From NCBI GenBank assembly GCA_947369165.1, contig CANBKJ010000001.1, positions 32,451-96,450 on the forward strand: a stretch of 64,000 bases of DNA, given 5' to 3'. This stretch comes from an uncultured Lachnoclostridium sp. (GTDB lineage Bacteria; Bacillota; Clostridia; Lachnospirales; Lachnospiraceae). The translations under genes and the position numbers were made by a program. Each line of letters begins with the position of its first letter. Within the stretch, counting starts at the first letter, position 1. The notes below the pieces were generated by a model. The model was not told where the DNA came from, did not search any database, and worked only from the letters and a program-made list of their open reading frames with translations. Positions 36,768 through 46,427 of the stretch are shown piece by piece.

Positions 36768-37315
36768 AGATCACACCTCCTTTTTTGAAATTTTGCTGCA
36801 ATAAGTTGTAACGTCTGCAGCTGAATTATCCAAAAACCAGTGATAATATACTGGCTGCTTGGTAAAATAAACATGATCACAGCATATAATGTGATCATGG
36901 CAAATGACTGTCGTTTGGACTTCTTGATCTGTATGCCGCTGGGTATAGGGCGGCAGGAGGAGACGACAGGGGCAAAAAGGTAGTTTATAATCACACAAAC
37001 CAAGAGTAATGTAAAGTATATTGGTCTTGGCAGTGTAATATCAGGAAGCTGGCATATGCTAAGATAAAAAATGAAAAATGACACAAGCAGGCAGCTGACA
37101 TAGTGCTTAAAATGTAATCCCCCTGTACAGGTTCTAAGTATGAGCAGGACGATGATTGCGACGAGGTATTGGGGGATACAATGTGTCAGTGCGAAAAATA
37201 CACCCATGATAAAGAGTTTACTTAATTCCGACAGCACACTTACTACGGTATAGCGAATTTGTTCAATCTGATAATCTGTGTAGCCCAAATTGGCTTGTAA
37301 ATAATCTTTTATCAT
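36764..37315 (-). CDS. agrB: AgrB-like peptide-processing membrane protease
   Basis: A 183-residue membrane endopeptidase that cuts and cyclises AgrD. ATG 37315 has AGGAGG 9 bp upstream; the frame also extends to 37417 without a ribosome site. The catalytic pair is visible in TGGLHFKHYVSCLL: the His and the Cys seven residues later have the spacing of His77 and Cys84 in S. aureus AgrB. About five or six membrane helices. agrD follows immediately, and the two converge on the kinase gene. Confidence 0.92.
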   Translation of the reverse strand: MIKDYLQANLGYTDYQIEQIRYTVVSVLSELSKLFIMGVFFALTHCIPQYLVAIIVLLILRTCTGGLHFKHYVSCLLVSFFIFYLSICQLPDITLPRPIYFTLLLVCVIINYLFAPVVSSCRPIPSGIQIKKSKRQSFAMITLYAVIMFILPSSQYIITGFWIIQLQTLQLIAAKFQKRRCDL

Positions 37316-37432
37316 CGTTGCATACCTCCTGCAGAAAATTTTATCAAAAGAAATAGAAAAAAAAGGATATATTAACCAGGTAAGTATTTGTGGCAATGAA
37401 AGCAGGATTTTTGCCAAACTCTGTTACGTTTA

Positions 37433-37461
37433 TTGAACTTGTTTGGTAAAATACATAATTT
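37433..37461 (+). promoter_or_regulatory. Possible promoter of the LytTR regulator gene
   Basis: TTGAAC (37433-37438), 17 bp, TAATTT (37456-37461). An inverted repeat CCAAAC (37414-37419)/GTTTGG (37441-37446) spans the -35 region of this divergent control region between agrB and the regulator and could bind one of the locus's regulators. Confidence 0.4.
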
Positions 37462-37488
37462 AGTTATATCTTAAAGGAAGTGATTGAG

Positions 37489-38226
37489 GTGAAAGAGATA
37501 CTCATATTAGAAGATAAGAAGCAAACGAGGCTGGCTTTGGCTCAGATGGTAAAAGAAGTCGATCCGAAAGCAGAAATATATGCTTTTGCAGGAGAAGAGG
37601 AAGCATATGCAGCTGCTATGAAGAGAAGCATCGACCTGTTTCTTTTGGATATTATTCTCCATCCGGAAATTATGGGAGACCAGTCTGGAGCGGATTTTGC
37701 ACAGAATATAAGAACGATAGAAAAATATACCTTTACACCGATTGTTATTCTTACTTCTTTGTACGATCCTAAAATGTTTATGTATGATTCGGTTCACTGC
37801 TATCGATTTATTGAGAAGCCGTTTGACAGGGAAAAGGTAATAGAAACGATTCGGGAGGCAATGAAATATCAGACTCCGGGCAAAAGGGACCAGAGTATTA
37901 TTTTTCATGTGGATGGATTGCTTCAAATGGTTCCTGTCAGAGAAATTATTTATATCGAAAGTAAAGAACACAAATTATATGTTACAACCATAGATGATTA
38001 TTTTTCTATTCCATATAAATCCTGCAATGCCATGCTAAAAGAGCTGGATTGTGAAGATTTTGTAAAATGTAACCGGAGCACCATAGTGAATATGTCTTAC
38101 ATAAAGAAGATTGATACTGTGAACCGATATATATATTTGAGGGAAAGCAAAGATGTGTTGGATATTGGTGCTATCTTGATAAAATCATTCATGAATCGGT
38201 TTTTAAAAAATGACGAATGTAAATGA
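37489..38226 (+). CDS. AgrA-like LytTR response regulator
   Basis: 245 residues. The receiver domain has acidic residues in ILILEDKKQT, the phosphorylated Asp in LFLLDIIL and the Lys in FIEKPFD. The C-terminal LytTR DNA-binding domain runs from about residue 140 (REIIYIESKEHKLYV, FVKCNRSTIVNMSYIKKID). The start is probably GTG 37489 (AAAGGA 10 bp upstream); GTG 37480 is an alternative. It is divergent from agrB and is the likely partner of the AgrC-like kinase. Confidence 0.9.
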   Translation: MKEILILEDKKQTRLALAQMVKEVDPKAEIYAFAGEEEAYAAAMKRSIDLFLLDIILHPEIMGDQSGADFAQNIRTIEKYTFTPIVILTSLYDPKMFMYDSVHCYRFIEKPFDREKVIETIREAMKYQTPGKRDQSIIFHVDGLLQMVPVREIIYIESKEHKLYVTTIDDYFSIPYKSCNAMLKELDCEDFVKCNRSTIVNMSYIKKIDTVNRYIYLRESKDVLDIGAILIKSFMNRFLKNDECK

Positions 38227-38247
38227 CACATGCAACAGGAGGTCAAA

Positions 38248-39156
38248 ATGAAAAAAATGGTGTTGATGCTATGGAAAAAAATCAGGAGGATGCGAGCGAA
38301 ACTGGAGTGGAAGAACCTTGTTATCCTTTTTTTGGCGGGCTGTATTAATTCGGTCGGAGTTGTTATGTTCCTTGCCCCGGTAAACATTTATGACAGCGGT
38401 ATTTCGGGGACCTCCATGCTTTTGTGGCAGGTCACGCCGGAACGATTTTCTCTATCATTATTTCTAGTGATACTAAATCTTCCTCTTTTTTTCTTTGGGA
38501 TGAAAAAACAGGGGGTATTGTTTACTTTATACTCTGTGTGGGCAGTTTGTATTTATTCAGTTTCCTCCTATCTGATCACATACATATTTCCGGTGGACGT
38601 ATCTGCTGCGTCTCCCTTTGCGGGGAATGATCTCATTCTATGTGCTATATTTGGCGGACTTATCTCCGGTGTGGGAAGTGGATTGACGATTCGCTTTGGT
38701 GGAGCTATCGATGGCATTGAAGTTCTGGCTGTTATTTTTGCGAAAAGATTTGGCATGACAGTGGGAACTTTTGTGATGATTTATAATGTGCTTCTGTATA
38801 TCGTCATTGGCTGTTGGTTTCAAAGCTGGATTCTGCCATTGTATTCCATTATTACATATTGCGCGGCGATTAAAACGGTAGACTTTATCGTAGAGGGTCT
38901 GGATAAAGCGAAGTCTGTAATGATTGTAACAACAAAAAAAGATCAGGTGTGCAAGGTACTTTCTGATACCTTTGAGAGAGGCATCACCCAGATTGATGCC
39001 TGGGGGTATTATTCCGGAGAGCCCAAAACGGCAATTTATTTTGTGGTTAACCGTTTTCAGATCGTTAAGTTGAAGAGTATACTTTCAAAGGTAGATCCAG
39101 ATGCCTTTGTAACTATATCAGAAGTATCTGATATGATGGGAAGCAGTGTCAAATGA
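38248..39156 (+). CDS. YitT family membrane protein
   Basis: 302 residues with about five or six membrane helices (NLVILFLAGCINSVGVVMFL first) and a C-terminal DUF2179 domain (SVMIVTTKKDQVCKVL, GITQIDAWGYYSG). The family is widespread in Firmicutes and of uncertain function. ATG 38248 follows AGGAGG; it is 21 bp after the LytTR gene and probably shares its transcript. It may be an output of the quorum system or a bystander. Confidence 0.88.
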   Translation: MKKMVLMLWKKIRRMRAKLEWKNLVILFLAGCINSVGVVMFLAPVNIYDSGISGTSMLLWQVTPERFSLSLFLVILNLPLFFFGMKKQGVLFTLYSVWAVCIYSVSSYLITYIFPVDVSAASPFAGNDLILCAIFGGLISGVGSGLTIRFGGAIDGIEVLAVIFAKRFGMTVGTFVMIYNVLLYIVIGCWFQSWILPLYSIITYCAAIKTVDFIVEGLDKAKSVMIVTTKKDQVCKVLSDTFERGITQIDAWGYYSGEPKTAIYFVVNRFQIVKLKSILSKVDPDAFVTISEVSDMMGSSVK

Positions 39157-39359
39157 AGTCATAAGTCATATTAGACCAGGAATGCCTTGTTTAAAAAATT
39201 CAGTGAAAATTAATACAAATTCTGTTTACATTTTCCAGTTTTTCCGTTATTATGAAATTAATACAGCACTTAAGAAAGAAGAGAGGTGGTTATCCGGGAA
39301 GTTAAAGTTTCGATTTATTCACAGAATGTTATGGAGAAGTAACAGAGTTGAATAATTAA

Positions 39360-41267
<1,908 letters not shown>

Positions 41268-41313
41268 ATGGAGACGTGAACCATCTCTCTAAGTGCTGTG
41301 TAAAAAATATAAG

Positions 41314-41352
41314 ATCAGCTCCTGTTGTGTTTTAGGCAGGAGCTGATTTTTA
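41314..41352 (+). terminator. Terminator after the esterase gene
   Basis: Stem ATCAGCTCCTG (41314-41324) with CAGGAGCTGAT (41337-41347), followed by TTTTTA. Confidence 0.85.
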
Positions 41353-41484
41353 TAAATGAAAAAGTTGTATTCGGAAAGGACTGGATATCATATCAAAAGC
41401 GTGTTATAATAAAAAGTATCACTATCTAACTAGGCAAAATGGAGTATTTTGTAACCAAAGGATGATCAATGTTAGGGAGGTACT

Positions 41485-42510
41485 ATGAGAGGAAATATAT
41501 GGGAATTCTTAGGGTGCGGGATCATTGGACTGCTTTTAGGGATCGTTGTAATGGGATGGCTGCTGCTGAGGGACAAAAATAAGGCGAAGCAGTGGGGGGA
41601 AGAACTCATTAATCAAATTTCAAATAATATAGATATGGTCATGCTCGTGTATTCACCTATGGAAAAAAAAGTAATGTTTGTAACAGATAGCGTGAGCTGG
41701 ATGCTGGGGATCCGAAAAGAGCATATATATCAGGACATTCATTATCTTTTTGAGAAGCTTATTATTGTATCTGAAGAAAAAAATTTTATGAGGGATTTTC
41801 TTGAAGGAAATATTATCCTATCAGCCCAGAAAGAGTGTGAGATCATTGATATGCGCAAAAAGCAGAACCGTTGGGGATATTTAAAGATTGTGCCGCGAGA
41901 TGACGGCACCTATTTGCTGACTTTGACCGATGCTACAGTGGAACATGAATTATCTAATGCACTGCTGGCATCTGTAAATACGTTGGATGATGTGCGCCGG
42001 AAAGATCCCGATCTGGTTTTATCCAGTGTGGAGAAATTGAATCAGGAACAAGAAAATAAATCGGTGTTTGAGGAACCTGTGTCTTGTATTCAGAGGGAAG
42101 AAGAGCACAGGGTTGAGGGTAGATATGAGAATAAGCGGGTTCTTATCGTGGAAGATAATGCCATCAATATGGAGACAGCATGTCAGATTTTAAAGGGTAT
42201 GGGAGTGGAAATTGATAAGGCTGTAAACGGAGAAGAGGCGGTCAGAAAATTTCAGAATTCCTGGGAAGATTATTATGACCTTGTTTTTATGGATGTTCAA
42301 ATGCCTGTTATGGATGGGAATGAGGCGGCGAAAAAAATTCGTGCCATGGAGAGAAGAGATGCCAAAGTAATACCGATCGTGGCAATGACGGCATATATTT
42401 TTACCGAGGATATCCGAGCTTCGATTCAGGCAGGAATGGATATGCATATTGCGAAACCGCTGAATACCCAGAAATTATCGGATGTTATGAAAAAATACCT
42501 GGCAAATTAG
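41485..42510 (+). CDS. Membrane-anchored PAS-like receiver protein
   Basis: 341 residues. One N-terminal membrane helix (IIGLLLGIVVMGWLLL) is followed by a PAS-like region (VMLVYSPMEKKVMFVTDSVS), a linker and a C-terminal receiver domain: VLIVEDNAINMETACQIL, phosphorylated Asp in LVFMDVQMPVMDGNEAA, Lys in HIAKPLN. The receiver is of the hybrid-kinase type but there is no kinase or DNA-binding domain, so it may be a target or phosphate sink for a kinase elsewhere. ATG follows AGGGAGG. Confidence 0.82.
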   Translation: MRGNIWEFLGCGIIGLLLGIVVMGWLLLRDKNKAKQWGEELINQISNNIDMVMLVYSPMEKKVMFVTDSVSWMLGIRKEHIYQDIHYLFEKLIIVSEEKNFMRDFLEGNIILSAQKECEIIDMRKKQNRWGYLKIVPRDDGTYLLTLTDATVEHELSNALLASVNTLDDVRRKDPDLVLSSVEKLNQEQENKSVFEEPVSCIQREEEHRVEGRYENKRVLIVEDNAINMETACQILKGMGVEIDKAVNGEEAVRKFQNSWEDYYDLVFMDVQMPVMDGNEAAKKIRAMERRDAKVIPIVAMTAYIFTEDIRASIQAGMDMHIAKPLNTQKLSDVMKKYLAN

Positions 42511-42582
42511 CAGTACATCGTGCATGACAAAAACCTAAAACCATGGGATTTGATAAGCGGTTTTTCGGAATGGAGGGGTAGG

Positions 42583-43704
42583 ATGAAATTAGATACTCGG
42601 ACATGTATCAGAACGGGAATTACTATTGTTGCGATCTATTTGTTTATCCATTACTGGTCTTTGATCGCGGGGGGAATTGGGCTTGCTTTCCATGCGGCAT
42701 CGCCCCTGATTCTTGGCTTTGTGGTGGCTTATGCAGTCAACATATTAATGAGTGTTTTTGAGCATATTTATTTTCCCAATACCCATAATCGATTTTTGAA
42801 TAAGAGCAGAAGAATTGTATGTATTTTGGTTTCATATTTGTGCCTGATTGGAATTATTGCTTTGATCATAGGTCTTATCGTGCCGGAACTTACCAATTGT
42901 GTGAAGGTACTTATTGCTAAAATCCCACCATTGATGGATCAGGTATCAGGTATGCTGCAGAACAATCAGGAAATGAGCTGGTTTGTAAAAGAGTTTGGTA
43001 CTATGACAGCCAATGGAAGTATTGACTGGCAGAGCATCGTAACAAAGGCTGCAGACTGGATGGCAGGCAGTCTGGGAGGAGCGATGGGATTGGTGGGGAG
43101 TGTGGTTACAGCAACTTTTTCCACTACCTTTAATATTATTATGAGCATAATATTTTCTGTTTATCTGCTGGCAGGAAAGAAGAAAATATTATCCCAGATT
43201 AAACGAACGGCGAAAGCTTATATAAGTATTGGAATATATGAAAAAATTAAGTATTTTCTTGGAGTGCTCAACGAGAGTTTTCACAGTTTTATCGTAGGGC
43301 AATGTCTGGAAGCGGTGATTCTGGGCAGTTTGTGTGCCATCGGACTGCTGGTGCTCCGCATGCCCTACGCAGGTATGATCGGGGCATTAATCGGTTTTAC
43401 TGCATTGATCCCGGTGGCGGGAGCTTATATTGGCGGAGCGGTGGGATTTTTAATGATTGCTACAGAATCCCCGGTTCAAGCTGTCGTATTTGTGATTTTT
43501 CTGGTGATCCTGCAGCAGCTGGAAGGGCAGTTGATCTATCCCAGAGTAGTTGGAGCGTCCATCGGCCTGCCGGGTATCTGGGTGCTGGCGGCAGTCACAG
43601 TGGGAGGAAGTGTGATGGGAGTCAGCGGTATGCTGCTCTTTGTACCACTCGCTTCCGCAGTTTACCGACTGCTGAAAGAGGATGTGGATAAGAGGACGGG
43701 TTAG
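42583..43704 (+). CDS. AI-2E family (PerM-like) transporter
   Basis: 373 residues with seven or eight membrane helices. Family marks include HAASPLILGFVVAYAVNILM, VGQCLEAVILGSLC, LIPVAGAYIGGAVG and the C-terminal EGQLIYPRVVGASIGLPGIW. ATG 42583 follows GGAGGGGTAGG; the longer frame from 42520 has no ribosome site. The family includes AI-2 exporters and Na+/H+ antiporters, so the substrate here cannot be named. There is no luxS in the window. Confidence 0.9.
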   Translation: MKLDTRTCIRTGITIVAIYLFIHYWSLIAGGIGLAFHAASPLILGFVVAYAVNILMSVFEHIYFPNTHNRFLNKSRRIVCILVSYLCLIGIIALIIGLIVPELTNCVKVLIAKIPPLMDQVSGMLQNNQEMSWFVKEFGTMTANGSIDWQSIVTKAADWMAGSLGGAMGLVGSVVTATFSTTFNIIMSIIFSVYLLAGKKKILSQIKRTAKAYISIGIYEKIKYFLGVLNESFHSFIVGQCLEAVILGSLCAIGLLVLRMPYAGMIGALIGFTALIPVAGAYIGGAVGFLMIATESPVQAVVFVIFLVILQQLEGQLIYPRVVGASIGLPGIWVLAAVTVGGSVMGVSGMLLFVPLASAVYRLLKEDVDKRTG

Positions 43705-43747
43705 CTCAAATCGGTATCACTGGGGTGTTTTGACGGTGCCACTCATT

Positions 43748-44632
43748 TTATTCTTCCGTTTTAATACAAAATGCAAAGTAACCATATCCCGTATCTAACA
43801 GCAGACCGTAATCAGGATAAGCTAAATTAAATTCCTGTTGCAGCTGTCCCCTTGTTATGATATGACTGTCCACTGGTTTATATTGCCCAGAGGATTGGAA
43901 ATTTAAGCCGATTCTTTGTATTACCTGCTGTGACAGTTCTTTTCCGGCCTCACTGACCAACTTATCAATTTTACTTAAATTTATACCTAGCATAGCACCG
44001 ACGGTTTGTAAAATCAGGCGTTCTTCCAGAATAAAAAAGACCTTTAATCTCTTGTTTTCACGGTGCTGATACGTCTGTCGGAAAATCAGGCATGTTCCGA
44101 AATCTTCTCCGCCATAGTGCTCGCTGACAATGTTGGTCTGTCGTTTAAAGATTTCCTCTATGGTATCAGCAATAGCGGTTTCTAATGTTTCAATATTTAG
44201 TACAGACTGCTCTTTTTTCCATTTGGCTGAAATATCCCCTGTTATGGCGCGGTCCTCAACCAGAATGTGACCGCTCAGCCATCCGAGGCAGATCCCAAGG
44301 AAATGTCGGATGGATTCCGGTGAATATTCTGACATCACTAAATCCCGTTCAAGGGCTGGTAGTGTTTTATAACGAAGATCATCGTGCAGACGCTTGTGTA
44401 TCTCATATCCGGGATAATGGATGGAAAGCATATATGCTTCTTCTTCGGCAAAATGTTTGACTGCGTAATTTTTAAAATATTTGATTCCCTCGGCGCATGC
44501 CCATTGTCCTTTCTTTTCCTCTTGATTGAGGTAGATAAGTTTTCGCACAATTGAGAAAAGGTTCTGATGTGCTTTATCTATATTTTCTACGCCAATATTA
44601 AACCGTTCCTTCCATTCTATTTCTTTTGTCAT
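43748..44632 (-). CDS. Bacteriohemerythrin with CheX-like C-terminal domain
   Basis: 294 residues. The N-terminal 135 residues are a hemerythrin four-helix bundle with diiron ligands in NIDKAHQNLF, KHFAEEEAYM, EIHKRLHDDL and GHILVEDRAI. A C-terminal domain of about 150 residues (LETAIADTIEEIF, KLVSEAGKELSQQVIQRIG) has the helix pattern of CheC/CheX-type phosphatases, an assignment I hold loosely. It could link oxygen sensing to signalling in an anaerobe. Divergent from the short-chain dehydrogenase gene. Confidence 0.82.
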   Translation of the reverse strand: MTKEIEWKERFNIGVENIDKAHQNLFSIVRKLIYLNQEEKKGQWACAEGIKYFKNYAVKHFAEEEAYMLSIHYPGYEIHKRLHDDLRYKTLPALERDLVMSEYSPESIRHFLGICLGWLSGHILVEDRAITGDISAKWKKEQSVLNIETLETAIADTIEEIFKRQTNIVSEHYGGEDFGTCLIFRQTYQHRENKRLKVFFILEERLILQTVGAMLGINLSKIDKLVSEAGKELSQQVIQRIGLNFQSSGQYKPVDSHIITRGQLQQEFNLAYPDYGLLLDTGYGYFAFCIKTEE

Positions 44633-44740
44633 TGTATGTCTACTCCTTTGTCACTCTTCTGTGAAATATGTCCAGAATTTATGTTTTGTTATTAGTATAT
44701 AACGCGGGGAGCGGGAAGTGCATGTCAAAAAGGCGATGGC

Positions 44741-44769
44741 TTTACATAGATGGTTACATATGTTACAAT
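44741..44769 (+). promoter_or_regulatory. Promoter of the short-chain dehydrogenase gene
   Basis: TTTACA (44741-44746) and TACAAT (44764-44769) with a 17-bp spacer, 60 bp before the start. Confidence 0.6.
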
Positions 44770-44828
44770 AAACGTTAATTTTAAAGATTATGGGGCGTGC
44801 CCCCGGCTTTTAAGGAGAAAGGGGTAAT

Positions 44829-45641
44829 ATGGTAATGGCAGCTTATACATTGATCACTGGTGCAACCGGTGGTATTGGACTGGAATTTGCAAAGATTTTT
44901 GCGGCGAGAGGTAGTTCTCTAATTTTAGTGGCAAGAAATAAAGGACGACTGAAAAAAATTCAATGGGCGCTGGAGTCTGCATATGGGGTAGATGTGGAGA
45001 TTATTTCCGCTGATCTGGCAGAAGACCGGGCACCAGAAAATATATACCGCTATGTGAAGTCCCAGGGCTGGCGGGTGCAGATCCTGGTAAATAATGTAGG
45101 GTTCGGTGATCATAATTGTTTTTTTGACACGAGATGGCAGCGGCATAAAAATATGATCGATGTTAATATCACAGCCCTGATGCATTTGACACATTTATTT
45201 GGAGAGGATATGCGCAAAAATAGGAAAGGGAAGATCTTAAATGTGTCTTCGCTGGCATCTTTTTGTGCCGGCCCTTACATGTCTGTATATTATGCTTCTA
45301 AGAGTTTCGTGCGTTCCTTTTCGGAAGCACTTTCGGAGGAACTCAAGCCTTATCATGTTACTGTGACAGCGCTTTGTCCGGGACCGGTGGCTACTGGGTT
45401 TGAGAAAAATGCCGGTCTTCAGGATTCCAGAATGTTTAAAATAATGCACGTATCCGATGCGGTCTCCGTAGCCCGTGCCGGATATGTGGGGATGATGAAA
45501 GGGAAAGTGTTGGTTTATTATGGATGGCAGACCAAAGCAGCGAACCTGTTATCCCGGATGTGTCCGAGAATGGTGACCCGGAAAGCAGCCATGTATGTCA
45601 ATGTAATGAAAGAGAGCAGGAAAGTGTCGGACGTGAGATAG
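44829..45641 (+). CDS. Short-chain dehydrogenase/reductase
   Basis: 270 residues, classical SDR. Cofactor loop TGATGGIGLEFAKIFAARG, NNVGFG, catalytic Ser in LNVSSLASFC and the YxxxK pair in VYYASKSF. R45-like residues after the second strand suggest NADP(H). The C-terminus is longer than in minimal SDRs. Substrate not predictable. ATG 44829 lies behind AAGGAGAAAGGGG; ATG 44835 is an alternative. Confidence 0.9.
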   Translation: MVMAAYTLITGATGGIGLEFAKIFAARGSSLILVARNKGRLKKIQWALESAYGVDVEIISADLAEDRAPENIYRYVKSQGWRVQILVNNVGFGDHNCFFDTRWQRHKNMIDVNITALMHLTHLFGEDMRKNRKGKILNVSSLASFCAGPYMSVYYASKSFVRSFSEALSEELKPYHVTVTALCPGPVATGFEKNAGLQDSRMFKIMHVSDAVSVARAGYVGMMKGKVLVYYGWQTKAANLLSRMCPRMVTRKAAMYVNVMKESRKVSDVR

Positions 45642-45698
45642 AGAGAAGAAGTTTTGATGTAAGTTATTTATTTTATACGAGCATGAGGAAATGAAAAT

Positions 45699-46373
45699 AT
45701 GCAACAGAAACAGATGGAAGATAAAGTGTACTTTGTTGAATTAGATGAGAAAATCCCATTTTTAACCTATGAACATTTGTTAAAACTATTATCTACAGAG
45801 AAAAGAGAAAGAATATGGAGGTTTCATTTTGATTTCGATAAAAAGCTAAGTGCTGTATCTGATTTATTGGTACGCTATCTTGCCTGCAATTATTTAGACG
45901 TCAATAATTCTGAATTGAGATTTGAGACGAATGAATATGGGAAACCATTCCTTGCTGGAATACCTGATTTTCATTATAACATTTCACATACAAGAAATGC
46001 TATTGCAGTGGCAGTATCGAGAAATCCAGTAGGGGTCGATGTTGAGAAAATCAGGGAATATGACAGCGGGATAGTAAGCCGTTTTTTTTGTCAGAAAGAA
46101 AAAATCTATATTGAAAATGACAATGAAAACGTATCTAAGCATTTTTATGAAGTATGGACCAAAAAGGAAGCGTATGTCAAGTGGGCAGGAAAGGGTTTGT
46201 CAATTCCATTAAATTCATTTGATGTATTTGATGACAAATTGTCATGTTGTTTAGAAACATTTGAGAACAGGAACTATATGATTTCCATTTGCAAAGCAGA
46301 TCATATTCATCTGGATTTTTACTATGACATAAACGAAGGATCATTATACGAAAAGTTAAACAATCTACAATAA
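45699..46373 (+). CDS. 4'-phosphopantetheinyl transferase (Sfp type)
   Basis: 224 residues. Transfers phosphopantetheine from CoA to carrier proteins. Motifs: FHYNISHTRNAIAVAVS, GVDVEKIREYD (Mg2+ Asp) and FYEVWTKKEAYVKWAGKGL. The two-domain Sfp form usually serves polyketide, nonribosomal-peptide or fatty-acid carriers rather than only ACP, but no such cluster is in the window. The gene is visibly richer in A+T than its neighbours and may have been acquired. Weak GAGGAAATGAAAAT before ATG. Confidence 0.9.
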   Translation: MQQKQMEDKVYFVELDEKIPFLTYEHLLKLLSTEKRERIWRFHFDFDKKLSAVSDLLVRYLACNYLDVNNSELRFETNEYGKPFLAGIPDFHYNISHTRNAIAVAVSRNPVGVDVEKIREYDSGIVSRFFCQKEKIYIENDNENVSKHFYEVWTKKEAYVKWAGKGLSIPLNSFDVFDDKLSCCLETFENRNYMISICKADHIHLDFYYDINEGSLYEKLNNLQ

Positions 46374-46427
46374 TATATGATATTATTATAGTACTTGTAA
46401 CATAAACCACAGGAAGGGGTATTTTCT

